DNA of 16,636 bases from Gammaproteobacteria bacterium (GTDB lineage Bacteria; Pseudomonadota; Gammaproteobacteria; Steroidobacterales; Rariloculaceae), in the NCBI GenBank assembly GCA_017577365.1, contig PKRJ01000071.1:1-16636 (forward strand), read 5' to 3'. This document shows positions 6,179 through 15,520 of the stretch, piece after piece (position 1 is the first letter of the stretch; each line of letters starts with the position of its first letter). The position numbers and the translations under genes were made by a program. The notes beneath the pieces are model-generated. The model was not told the DNA's origin, did no database searches, and worked only from the letters and a program-made list of their open reading frames with translations.

Positions 6179-7591
6179 TTACGCGAGCTTCTTCGCCCTC
6201 TCCTCGGCCTCCTCGATCCGGCCGATCATGTAGAACGCCTGCTCCGGCAGGTGATCGTACTCGCCGTTGACGATCGCCTTGAAGCCGCGAATCGTGTCCG
6301 CGAGCGGCACGTACTTGCCGGGCTGGCCGGTGAACTGCTCCGCGACCGAGAACGGCTGCGACAGGAAGCGCTGGATCTTGCGCGCGCGCTGCACGATGAG
6401 CTTGTCGTCCTCGGAAAGCTCGTCCATGCCGAGAATCGCGATGATGTCCTGCAGCTCCTTGTAGCGCTGCAGGATCGCCTGCGCCGAGCGCGCGGTGTTG
6501 TAGTGCTCCTCGCCGATGACGTTCGGATCGAGCAAGCGGCTCGTCGAGTCGAGCGGATCGACCGCGGGATAGATACCGAGCTCGGCGATCTGACGCGACA
6601 ACACGAGCGTCGCGTCGAGGTGCGCGAACGTCGTCGCCGGCGACGGGTCGGTGAGGTCGTCGGCCGGCACGTACACGGCCTGGAACGACGTGATCGAGCC
6701 CTTCTTCGTCGAGGTGATGCGCTCCTGCAGCACGCCCATCTCCTCGGCGAGCGTCGGCTGGTAACCGACCGCCGACGGCATACGGCCGAGCAGCGCCGAC
6801 ACCTCGGTGCCGGCGAGCGTGTAACGGTAGATGTTGTCGATGAACATCAGCACGTCGCGGCCTTCGTCGCGGAAGTACTCGGCCATCGTGAGGCCGGTCA
6901 GCGCGACGCGCAGACGGTTGCCCGGCGGCTCGTTCATCTGGCCGAACACGAGCGCGACCTTGTCGAGAACGCCGGCTTCCTTCATCTCGTGATAGAAGTC
7001 GTTGCCCTCGCGCGTGCGCTCGCCCACGCCCGCGAACACGGAGTAACCGCCGTGCTCCTTCGCGATGTTGTTGATGAGCTCGAGGAGCGTCACAGTCTTG
7101 CCGACGCCCGCGCCGCCGAACAGACCGACCTTGCCGCCCTTCGCGATCGGCATGATGAGGTCGATGACCTTGATGCCCGTCTCGAGCAGCTCCGTCGTCG
7201 GGGCCTGCTCCTCGTAGGTGGGCGCTTCGCGGTGAATCGACCAGCGCTGCTCGGCGTTGATCGGTCCCTTGTCGTCGATCGGGTCGCCGAGCACGTCCAT
7301 GATGCGGCCGAGGGTCGCGGGACCGACCGGCACCGAGATCGGCGCACCCGTGTTCGTGACGGAGAGGCCGCGGCGCAGGCCCTCGCTCGAGCCCATCGCG
7401 ATGCAGCGGACGATGCCGTCGCCGAGCTGCTGCTGGACCTCGAGCGTCAGGTTGCGGTCGTCGAGCTTCAGCGCGTCGTAGACCTTCGGGATCGAGTCGC
7501 GCGGGAACTCGACGTCGACGACCGCGCCGATCACCTGGACGATCGTGCCTTTTCCGGTTGCCGTGCTGGGCGTTGCCGCAATAGCGCTCAT
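6179..7591 (-). CDS. atpD: F1Fo ATP synthase subunit beta
   Basis: The beta subunit carries the catalytic nucleotide sites of F1. The 470-residue protein has the Walker A GGAGVGKT (159-166), the GVGERTREGNDFY loop, Walker B-region FIDNIYRYTLAGTEVSALLG, and RMPSAVGYQPTLAEEMG. The C-terminal lever, usually DELSEED, reads DELSEDD here, a conservative change. The start MSAIAATPSTATGKG (ATG 7589-7591) is supported by an AAGGGAAG just upstream that overlaps the atpG stop. The short Ala/Thr-rich N-terminal extension before GTIVQVIGAVVDVEF is common in the family. It lies between atpG (14-nt gap) and atpC. Confidence 0.98.
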   Translation of the reverse strand: MSAIAATPSTATGKGTIVQVIGAVVDVEFPRDSIPKVYDALKLDDRNLTLEVQQQLGDGIVRCIAMGSSEGLRRGLSVTNTGAPISVPVGPATLGRIMDVLGDPIDDKGPINAEQRWSIHREAPTYEEQAPTTELLETGIKVIDLIMPIAKGGKVGLFGGAGVGKTVTLLELINNIAKEHGGYSVFAGVGERTREGNDFYHEMKEAGVLDKVALVFGQMNEPPGNRLRVALTGLTMAEYFRDEGRDVLMFIDNIYRYTLAGTEVSALLGRMPSAVGYQPTLAEEMGVLQERITSTKKGSITSFQAVYVPADDLTDPSPATTFAHLDATLVLSRQIAELGIYPAVDPLDSTSRLLDPNVIGEEHYNTARSAQAILQRYKELQDIIAILGMDELSEDDKLIVQRARKIQRFLSQPFSVAEQFTGQPGKYVPLADTIRGFKAIVNGEYDHLPEQAFYMIGRIEEAEERAKKLA

Positions 7592-7605
7592 CTCAAGACT
7601 TCCCT

Positions 7606-8472
7606 TTACTGTGAAATCGCCGAGGCGCCGCCGACGATCTCCGCGATCTCCTGCGTGATCGCGGCCTGGCGGGCCTTGTTGTACGCGAGCTGGAGCTGAT
7701 CGATGAATTTGCCGGCGTTCTCGGTCGCGGCCTTCATCGCGACCATCTTCGCGGCCATCTCGCAGGCGACGTTCTCGACCGCGGCGCGGTAGACCTGCGA
7801 CTCGATGTAGCGATTGAGCACCGTGTCGAGCAGCTCCTCGGCGCTCGGCTCGTAGATGTAGTCCCAATACTTCTGCAGCGAATCCGCGTCGACCGGCTCG
7901 ACCGGCAGCAGCGTGCGGATCTCGGGCCGCTGCGTCATCGTGTTCACGAAGACGTTGTGCACGAGGAACAGGCGATCGATCTGGCCCTTCGTGTAGGCCT
8001 CGGTCATCGCAGCGATCGCACCGATCAGGTCCGCGACGCGCGGCACTTCGCCGACGTGCGTCGTCGCGGCGACGATGTTCGTGTTGAGCCGCCGGAAGAA
8101 CGCGACGCCCTTCGCGCCGATGATGCAGAGGTCCGCCTCGACGCCCTGCTCGCGCCACTTGCGGAGATCCGCGAGGATCGCGCGAAATTCGTTGACGTTC
8201 AGGGAGCCGCAGAGGCCGCGATCGGTCGTGATGATGATGTAGCCGACGCGCTTGACCTCGCGCTTCTCGAGGTACGGATGCCGATAGTCCGGATTCGCCT
8301 GCGACAGGTGGCCGACGACCGCGCGGATGTGCTCGGCATACGGGCGCGACGCCTCCATGCGCTGCTGCGTGCGGCGCAGCTTCGAGGCCGCGACCATCTC
8401 CATCGCCTTCGTGATCTTCTGCGTGCTCTTCACGCTTTTGATCTTCGTGCGAATCTCTTTGCCGACTGCCAT
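7606..8472 (-). CDS. atpG: F1Fo ATP synthase subunit gamma
   Basis: The gamma subunit is the rotating shaft in the alpha3beta3 hexamer. The 288-residue protein (287 in E. coli) opens MAVGKEIRTKIKSVKSTQKI followed by TKAMEMVAASKL, the N-terminal shaft helix. It contains the ITTDRGLCGSLN motif and ends with the C-terminal helix KARQAAITQEIAEIVGGASA. The ATG (8470-8472) follows a GAGGAAAG ribosome site. Unlike the other tight atp junctions, 200 nt separate it from atpA, and a 125-bp palindromic element fills most of that gap. Its expression may therefore be set partly by that structure (inference). Confidence 0.98.
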   Translation of the reverse strand: MAVGKEIRTKIKSVKSTQKITKAMEMVAASKLRRTQQRMEASRPYAEHIRAVVGHLSQANPDYRHPYLEKREVKRVGYIIITTDRGLCGSLNVNEFRAILADLRKWREQGVEADLCIIGAKGVAFFRRLNTNIVAATTHVGEVPRVADLIGAIAAMTEAYTKGQIDRLFLVHNVFVNTMTQRPEIRTLLPVEPVDADSLQKYWDYIYEPSAEELLDTVLNRYIESQVYRAAVENVACEMAAKMVAMKAATENAGKFIDQLQLAYNKARQAAITQEIAEIVGGASAISQ

Positions 8473-8508
8473 TCGGTTCTTTCCTCGGCCCGTTGTGCCT
8501 CGTCGCGG

Positions 8509-8633
8509 GTCCCGGAGGGGGACTCGCTATGTCCCTTTCCGGGAACGCCGTGAATACGTCCCTGTAGGCTCCGTCGGCGACGTCCTGTCGCCGACGGTCC
8601 CGGAAAGGGACATAGCGAATCCCCCTCCGGGAC
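8509..8633. repeat. 125-bp palindromic (REP/MITE-like) element between atpA and atpG
   Basis: The left arm (8509-8544) and right arm (8598-8633) are 36 nt each and are reverse complements at 35 of 36 positions; the only mismatch is in GACTCGC versus GATTCGC. Inside is a perfect 11-bp hairpin, CCGTCGGCGAC (8571-8581) with GTCGCCGACGG (8587-8597), loop GTCCT, directly abutting the right arm. A 26-nt unpaired linker (8545-8570), including GTGAATACGTCCCTGTAGGC, lies between the left arm and the inner stem. No coding frame of substance is present and no clear target-site duplication flanks it. The nearly perfect arms imply recent insertion or selection on the structure. I recall similar linker words in intergenic palindromic repeats of other gammaproteobacteria, but cannot check this here. 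Confidence 0.85.
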
Positions 8634-8672
8634 GGATACGTTTGCGCGTGTTCCCTACCGTGCTCCGCTCCG

Positions 8673-10214
<1,542 letters not shown>

Positions 10215-10227
10215 TGATGGAAACCTC

Positions 10228-10782
10228 TTATCGGACCAGGGTCTCGGTCAGCCGCTGCAGGCGCGTGCGGACCGAGCCGTCGATGACCATGTCTTCCGCC
10301 CGGATGACCGCGCCGCCGATCAGGTTCTCGTCGATCTCGACCTTGAGTTCGACCTTCCGACCGAGCCGCCGCTCCAGGGCCTCGGTGATTTTCTGAGCGA
10401 TCTCGGGCTCGACGGCCGTCGCCGAGACGAGCGTGACGTCGACCCTATTCTCCGCCTCCGCCTTGAGCTCGTCGAATCGCGCGGAGATCGCGGGGAGCGC
10501 GGCCAGCCGATCGTTCTCCGTGAGAACCTTCAGCAGCTCCTTGAACTCGCGGGTGCCGAAGAGCTCGCCGCCCGGCATCGACGCCGCGATGCTCGTGATC
10601 AGCTCGACCCGCTGGTCGTCGGTGAGCTTGGGGCTCGACAGCGCCCGCGCGGCCTCGTCGTGCGTGACGATATTCGCCGCGCTCGCGAGCGCCTTCGACC
10701 ACGCGTCGAGCGCGCCCGATTCGCTCGCGACGCGGAACGCGGCGCGGGCATAAGGGCGGGCGATCGTGCCTAGATCCGCCAT
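10228..10782 (-). CDS. atpH: F1Fo ATP synthase subunit delta
   Basis: The delta subunit joins the top of F1 to the peripheral stalk (b subunits), acting as stator. The 184-residue protein (177 in E. coli) begins MADLGTIARPYARAAFRVA, the conserved N-terminal helix that contacts alpha. It ends with the C-terminal domain LGRKVELKVEIDENLIGGAV followed by DGSVRTRLQRL. The ATG (10780-10782) is 15 nt after the atpF stop. The intercistronic stretch contains AGAGG at a workable distance, plus a second GAGGAG touching the ATG. Confidence 0.97.
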   Translation of the reverse strand: MADLGTIARPYARAAFRVASESGALDAWSKALASAANIVTHDEAARALSSPKLTDDQRVELITSIAASMPGGELFGTREFKELLKVLTENDRLAALPAISARFDELKAEAENRVDVTLVSATAVEPEIAQKITEALERRLGRKVELKVEIDENLIGGAVIRAEDMVIDGSVRTRLQRLTETLVR

Positions 10783-10797
10783 CTCCTCGTGCCTCTA

Positions 10798-11268
10798 TCA
10801 GAGCTCCGCCGCGAGCCGCTCGAGCAGGTCGCGATGCGCCGCGGCGTCGATCTCGCGCTTCAAGATTCGTTCCGCTCCGGCCACGGCGATCGCCGCCACC
10901 TGGCCGCGGAGCTCCTCGCGGGCGCGATTGATCTCGACGTCGATCTGCGCGCGGGCCGCCTCGAGCCTGCGCTGCTTCTCGGCCTCGGCCTCGGCCTTCG
11001 CGGCCTCGAGAATGGCGCTGGCGCGCGAGTTCGCCTGGTCGATGATGCTGCGCGCCTGGTCCCTCGCCTCCGCGATGATCTTCGCCGCCTCGGCCTTCGC
11101 ATTCTCGAGATCGGTCTGCCCCCGCTGCGCGGCCGCGATGCCGTCCGCGATCGCCACCTGGCGCGCCTCGATCGCGTTCATGATCGGCGGCCAAATGAAC
11201 TTCATCGTGAACCACACGAAGAAGATCATCGCGATCGTCTGGCCGATCAGAGTTGCATTGAAATCCAC
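10798..11268 (-). CDS. atpF: F1Fo ATP synthase subunit b
   Basis: Subunit b forms the peripheral stalk dimer that links Fo to F1. The 156-residue protein (the same length as E. coli b) has one N-terminal membrane helix (NATLIGQTIAMIFFVWFTMK) with the conserved WPP that follows. A long charged, Ala-rich helix then gives the coiled-coil stator, ending LAVAGAE-like AVAGAERILKREID. The start is the GTG at 11266-11268, preceded by AGGAG (11276-11280) with 7 nt spacing; the upstream extension of the frame has no similarity. It lies between atpE and atpH. Confidence 0.97.
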   Translation of the reverse strand: MDFNATLIGQTIAMIFFVWFTMKFIWPPIMNAIEARQVAIADGIAAAQRGQTDLENAKAEAAKIIAEARDQARSIIDQANSRASAILEAAKAEAEAEKQRRLEAARAQIDVEINRAREELRGQVAAIAVAGAERILKREIDAAAHRDLLERLAAEL

Positions 11269-11302
11269 GAACGTTCTCCTGGCTGATCGCTCAGTGACGT
11301 GT

Positions 11303-11318
11303 GCCGGCCGTCGCCGGC
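11303..11318 (-). other. Short stem-loop in the atpE-atpF junction
   Basis: GCCGGC (11303-11308) and GCCGGC (11313-11318) form a perfect 6-bp GC stem with a 4-nt loop, in the 61-nt gap between the atpE stop and the atpF start. On the transcript it lies just after the c-subunit gene, which must be made in excess. It could protect the upstream message or attenuate readthrough. The stem is short and, in such GC-rich DNA, could be chance. Confidence 0.3.
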
Positions 11319-11329
11319 GAGCGGGAAGC

Positions 11330-11599
11330 TCAGCCTCCCGTCGCCGCCTGCAGCTGACCGATGAACGGATTGGCGAAAGCGAACAGGAGCGCGACACCGA
11401 CACCGATCATCGCCACCGCGTCGAGCAGCGCGACCACCAGGAACATCTGCGTACGGAGCATCGGTGCGAGCTCCGGCTGGCGTGCCGCACCCTCGAGGAA
11501 ACGACCGCCGAGCAGTCCCATGCCGAGCGCGACGCCGATCGCACCGAAGCCGATCATGATCGCCACCGCGATTGCCGTCATACCAATCACAAAGTCCAT
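11330..11599 (-). CDS. atpE: F1Fo ATP synthase subunit c
   Basis: Subunit c forms the membrane rotor ring that carries protons. The 89-residue hairpin has two membrane helices joined by the polar loop GGRFLEGAARQPEL (R40-Q41-P42). The ion-binding carboxylate is D60 in MFLVVALLDAVAMIGVG, equivalent to E. coli Asp61. The Gln/Glu-Ser pattern of sodium-binding rings is absent, so a proton-driven enzyme is indicated. The ATG (11597-11599) has GGAGAG shortly upstream. Confidence 0.97.
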   Translation of the reverse strand: MDFVIGMTAIAVAIMIGFGAIGVALGMGLLGGRFLEGAARQPELAPMLRTQMFLVVALLDAVAMIGVGVALLFAFANPFIGQLQAATGG

Positions 11600-11649
11600 C
11601 AGTCTCTCCAGTCGAGATTAGTGGTGCCGTAGAAAAACCTTCGCCCGCC

Positions 11650-12501
11650 TCAATGCGATTGCTGGCTCGCCTGACTCAGGTAAACGATCGTCAGCATCAT
11701 GAAGATGAACGCCTGCAGCGTGACGATCAGGATGTGGAAGACCGCCCAGCCGAAGTGCAGCGGCAACTGATAGAAGCCGAGCAGCGCGATCAGGATGAAG
11801 ATCAGCTCGCCGGCGTACATGTTGCCGAAGAGTCGCAGCGACAGTGAGAGCGGTTTCGCGAGCAGCGAAGCGCTTTCGAGGATGAGGTTGAACGCGATGA
11901 CGAAAGGCGCGCCGATCAGCCCCAAGCCTTTCGTCGGCGGCGCGAGCGGATGCAGCGTCAGCTCGCCGATGAAGCCGCCGAAGCCCTTCGTCTTGATGGA
12001 GTAGTAGATGATCAGGAAGAACACCGAGAGCGACATCGCGAACGTCACGTTGACGTCCGTCGTCGGCACGATCTTCAGGTAGTCGACGCCGGCGAGGCTC
12101 GCGGCCCACGGCAGCCAGTCGACCGGGATCAGGTCCATGAAGTTCATCAGGAAGACCCAGACGAAGATCGTGAGCGCGAGCGGCGCGATCAGCTTGTTGT
12201 GCCCGTGGAACGCGTCCTTCACGGCGGTGTCCACGAAGCCGACGATCGCCTCGATGGCCGTCTGCAGCTTGCCCGGAGGACCGGACGTCGCCTTCTTCGC
12301 GACGCTATGGAAGAGCCACAGGAAGAGAGAGCCGAGGACGATCGAGAAGAACATCGAGTCGACGTTGATCGTCCAGAAATTGCCGGCGCACTGGTTCCAA
12401 ACCCATTCGCCGTCGACTCGGCAGACCTGAAGGTTCTGGAGATGGTGGGAGATGTAGTCCTGGGCGGTCTGCGCGTGTCCGCCCCCGTGCGTGTCAGCCA
12501 T
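11650..12501 (-). CDS. atpB: F1Fo ATP synthase subunit a
   Basis: Subunit a provides the proton half-channels of Fo next to the c ring. The 283-residue membrane protein has five or six hydrophobic segments. The essential Arg lies in SLSLRLFGNMYAGEL (R223, equivalent to E. coli Arg210), and the conserved Gln in VTLQAFIFMMLTIVYLS (Q263). The N-terminus is periplasmic-like and His-rich (MADTHGGGHAQTAQDYISHH), as is usual in proteobacteria. Its ATG lies inside the end of atpI (8-nt overlap, ATGGCTGA), so the two are translationally coupled. Confidence 0.98.
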   Translation of the reverse strand: MADTHGGGHAQTAQDYISHHLQNLQVCRVDGEWVWNQCAGNFWTINVDSMFFSIVLGSLFLWLFHSVAKKATSGPPGKLQTAIEAIVGFVDTAVKDAFHGHNKLIAPLALTIFVWVFLMNFMDLIPVDWLPWAASLAGVDYLKIVPTTDVNVTFAMSLSVFFLIIYYSIKTKGFGGFIGELTLHPLAPPTKGLGLIGAPFVIAFNLILESASLLAKPLSLSLRLFGNMYAGELIFILIALLGFYQLPLHFGWAVFHILIVTLQAFIFMMLTIVYLSQASQQSH

Positions 12502-12895
12502 TCTTCAGCTTTTCCTTCGTCGCAGTCCCTGGCCCGCCGCCGAAAAGAAGCGCTCCGAACAGCGCCGCCTGCGTGACGATGAACCCGGCGAATACCGCCG
12601 GCGCCGATGACGGTCTCGCGACCGCGAATATCACGCCGAAAGCCACAGCCGTCAGCAGCAACTTGCCGATCACACCGACCCACGCGGCACGCAGCAGCCT
12701 GCGCGCACTATTCGCCCGAGGCGTGAGCAGCCTCGCGGCGAGAAATCCGTTTGGAACGACCGCGGCCATCCCGCCGAGCAGCGCGGACGCGCCGGCCGCT
12801 CGGCTCCATAGCGCAATCGTGCCCGCCAAACCCAAGCAGACAACGGCCTGCAGGAGCAAGGTCAGCAGTACGACGCGCGTGTCGTCGTTAAGCAC
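12494..12895 (-). CDS. atpI: ATP synthase subunit I
   Basis: AtpI is a small membrane protein encoded first in proteobacterial atp operons and thought to help assemble the c ring. The 133-residue product has about four hydrophobic segments (near VVLLTLLLQAVVCLGLAGTI, GMAAVVPNGFLAARLL, GVIGKLLLTAVAFGVIFAVA and FIVTQAALFGALLF). The third of these, with GKLLLTAVAF, is a family hallmark. It starts with GTG (12893-12895), preceded by AGAGG about 5 nt away, and overlaps atpB by 8 nt. AtpI sequences vary strongly, so the call rests on topology plus position. Confidence 0.9.
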   Translation of the reverse strand: MLNDDTRVVLLTLLLQAVVCLGLAGTIALWSRAAGASALLGGMAAVVPNGFLAARLLTPRANSARRLLRAAWVGVIGKLLLTAVAFGVIFAVARPSSAPAVFAGFIVTQAALFGALLFGGGPGTATKEKLKNG

Positions 12896-12974
12896 CAGGC
12901 CTCTTGGTTGCGCCCGAAGGGGTTGTGGCTAGCCGGCAAAAGCAACCGCGGCAGCGGCTTCGTTTGGCCGCGGC

Positions 12975-13003
12975 ATTGTAGAGAGTCCCCGGCAGTGATT
13001 CAA
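12975..13003 (-). promoter_or_regulatory. Sigma70-type promoter of the atp operon
   Basis: On the minus strand, TTGAAT (12998-13003) and TACAAT (12975-12980) are separated by exactly 17 nt; both hexamers are close to consensus (TTGACA, TATAAT). The -35 overlaps the parB stop codon (TGA at 13000-13002). Transcription would begin near 12968, giving a leader of about 73 nt before the atpI GTG. This is the best promoter match I found in the window. Confidence 0.65.
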
Positions 13004-13947
13004 CTGACGGATCTCCGGCCTTGAATGTGCTCGATGATCCCGTCCAGCTCGTCGAGGCTGTGATAGCGGATCACGATCCGGCCGCCCTTCTCGCCGTGCT
13101 CGATGCTGACCGCGGCGCCGAGCCGCTCCGAGAGCTCCGCCTCGAGCCGCCGAATGTTCGGATCCTTCGCCTGGGGGCGGCGCTCGACGGCGGGAGCCTG
13201 TTGCGCCTCGGTGAGACGCCGGATCGCCTTCTCGGTCTCGCGGACGCTCCAGCCCTCGCGAACGATGCGGTTCGCGAGCTCGAGCTGGACCGAAGGCGAC
13301 GTAATGCCGGCCAGCGCGCGGGCGTGGCCCATATCGAGCTCGCGCCGCTCGACGAGCGCTCGGACGGCTTCCGGCAATTCGAGCAACCGCAACAGGTTGC
13401 TGACGGTCACGCGCGACCGGCCGACGGCCTCGGCGGCTTGGGCGTGCGTCATGTCGAACTCGTCGATCAGGCGCTTGAGCGCACGCGCCTCCTCGAGCGG
13501 ATTCAGGTTCTCGCGCTGGATATTCTCGATCAGCGCGACGGCGACCGCGGCCTCGTCCGGGATATCCCGGATCACGGCCGGGACCTTCTCGAGCCCTGCG
13601 AGCTGCGCCGCGCGCCATCGACGCTCGCCCGCGATGATCTCGTAGCGCGTCTCGCCCGTGCCCTTGAGCGGCCGGACGACGATCGGCTGCACGATGCCTT
13701 GCTTGCGGATCGAATCGGCAAGCTCCGCCAGCGTCTCCTCGCGCATGTCGACCCGCGGCTGGTAGCGGCCGCGCTGCAGCAGGTCGACCGGCAGCTCTCG
13801 CAGCACGTCGTCGGGGCGCAGCGGCGATGCGGCCGCGGAGTCGCCCGCGGCCGAACCCGTGGCCGGGGGCGCCGGCGCGTCGACGCGGCGCGGAGGCGTG
13901 CTGAGCAACGCTTCGAGGCCCCGCCCGAGACTTCTTCTCTTCGACAT
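13000..13947 (-). CDS. parB: Chromosome-partitioning protein ParB (Spo0J family)
   Basis: ParB binds parS sites near the origin, loads as a CTP-dependent sliding clamp and works with ParA to segregate chromosomes. The 315-residue protein begins MSKRRSLGRGLEALLS, the ParA-interacting N-terminus. A Pro/Ala-rich linker follows, then the CTP-binding core with RYEIIAGERRWRA (101-113) and ENIQRENLNPLEEA (141-154). The HTH THAQAAEAVGRSRVTVSNLL (167-186) comes next, then the C-terminal dimerisation domain. The ATG (13945-13947) has AGGAG at 13958-13962. It follows parA by 52 nt. I did not see a parS palindrome in the window. Confidence 0.96.
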   Translation of the reverse strand: MSKRRSLGRGLEALLSTPPRRVDAPAPPATGSAAGDSAAASPLRPDDVLRELPVDLLQRGRYQPRVDMREETLAELADSIRKQGIVQPIVVRPLKGTGETRYEIIAGERRWRAAQLAGLEKVPAVIRDIPDEAAVAVALIENIQRENLNPLEEARALKRLIDEFDMTHAQAAEAVGRSRVTVSNLLRLLELPEAVRALVERRELDMGHARALAGITSPSVQLELANRIVREGWSVRETEKAIRRLTEAQQAPAVERRPQAKDPNIRRLEAELSERLGAAVSIEHGEKGGRIVIRYHSLDELDGIIEHIQGRRSVS

Positions 13948-13999
13948 TTCGGCTCGAACTCCTGATCGCGTTCACCGTGCCGGCCGCGCTCGGCGGGTC

Positions 14000-14800
<801 letters not shown>

Positions 14801-14816
14801 GCCAAGCGCCTTGCGG

Positions 14817-15449
14817 TCAAATTCGTTCCAGCATCACGATCGCGCTCCGCCCGGGCTTGCCCGGCGCGTCGATCCGCACCGGACGCAACTCGAGCGCCGC
14901 CGCCTTCTCGCGCCATTCCTCCCCCAGGCGTGCGGCCGTCAAGAGCAGCAGTACCGTGCCGGGAGCTGTCAGATGCCGGGTCATCGCGGCGAGCTCGGCC
15001 GGCGGCGCGACGGCTCGGGCGAGCACGGTATCAAACGCGTGCTCGCAACGTAAGTCTTCGACGCGGGTGTGGGCGATCTCGGCGTTGCGGATCCCGAGCG
15101 TCGCGACCACGTGCCGCAGGAACCTGACCCGTTTCGCGCGGATCTCGATCAGCACGAAATGCCGGTCCGGCGCGACGATCGCGAGCGGGATACCCGGAAG
15201 TCCGGCGCCGGTCCCGACGTCCGCGATGCGCGTCCCGCGCAAGAGCGGCGCGAGCTCGAGGCTTTCCACGAGATGCCGGTCGACGAGCGCGTCGGGATCG
15301 CGGATGCCGGTCAGGTTGTACGCGGCGTTCCATTTGACGAGCAGGTTCAGGTACTCGGCGAGGCGAGCGTGCTCGTCGGGACCGAATCGCTGACCCGCGG
15401 CGTCGAGCGCCCGGGCGATCCGCGCGGGGTCGAAATGCGGAGGCTGCAT
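14817..15449 (-). CDS. rsmG: 16S rRNA (guanine(527)-N(7))-methyltransferase RsmG
   Basis: RsmG (formerly GidB) uses SAM to methylate N7 of G527 in 16S rRNA. The 210-residue protein (207 in E. coli) has YNLTGIRDPDALVDRHLVES near the N-terminus and the SAM-binding glycine motif IADVGTGAGLPGIPLAI (75-91). EDLRCEHAFDTVLARAVAPP comes later. The frame is open far upstream into non-conserved sequence, but the ATG at 15447-15449 gives the family length. That ATG has no Shine-Dalgarno; a TATACT lies 6 nt before it, so the message may be leaderless. It is the first gene of rsmG-parA-parB. Confidence 0.95.
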   Translation of the reverse strand: MQPPHFDPARIARALDAAGQRFGPDEHARLAEYLNLLVKWNAAYNLTGIRDPDALVDRHLVESLELAPLLRGTRIADVGTGAGLPGIPLAIVAPDRHFVLIEIRAKRVRFLRHVVATLGIRNAEIAHTRVEDLRCEHAFDTVLARAVAPPAELAAMTRHLTAPGTVLLLLTAARLGEEWREKAAALELRPVRIDAPGKPGRSAIVMLERI

Positions 15450-15455
15450 GGCCGA

Positions 15456-15461
15456 AGTATA
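15456..15461 (-). promoter_or_regulatory. Candidate -10 element of rsmG-parAB
   Basis: TATACT on the minus strand ends 6 nt before the rsmG ATG. A start 6-7 nt downstream of such a -10 would fall at or next to the A of the ATG. The -35 region 17 nt upstream is GC-rich and poor (CCGGCT-like), so the call rests on the -10 alone, in a region where AT-rich words are rare. Confidence 0.35.
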
Positions 15462-15520
15462 CGGGCCGATGACGCGCGAGCCGGGCGCCCGCTCGGCCCG
15501 CCAGATCGCTCGTGCGCCCG

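Noticed and set aside
6410..6430. DELSEDD in AtpD in place of DELSEED as an unusual regulatory change
   Set aside because: Glu-to-Asp is a conservative substitution in a motif known to tolerate change; not evidence of altered function.
5600..7699. 699-codon plus-strand open frame opposite atpC-atpD
   Set aside because: Low-complexity Arg/Leu/Asp composition typical of the antisense of GC-rich genes; the opposite strand encodes atpC and atpD unambiguously.
12929..12977. Possible 15-codon leader peptide (ATG at 12977 to TAG at 12929) before atpI
   Set aside because: Its ATG overlaps the -10 hexamer of the proposed promoter and so would not be in that transcript; it has no ribosome site or recognisable attenuator.
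13948..13999. parS-like site or separate promoter in the parA-parB gap
   Set aside because: GTTCACCGTG is present but there is no palindrome close to TGTTTCACGTGAAACA, and no good -35/-10 pair. No parS was seen elsewhere in the window either.
15462..15500. GC-rich palindrome around CGGGCGCCCG as a terminator for the acuI-like gene
   Set aside because: The core is a loopless palindrome that folds poorly, with only a bulged extension and no T-tract.
15450..15520. Origin of replication near rsmG
   Set aside because: The cluster can lie near oriC, but I see no DnaA boxes (TTATCCACA type) or AT-rich unwinding region here.
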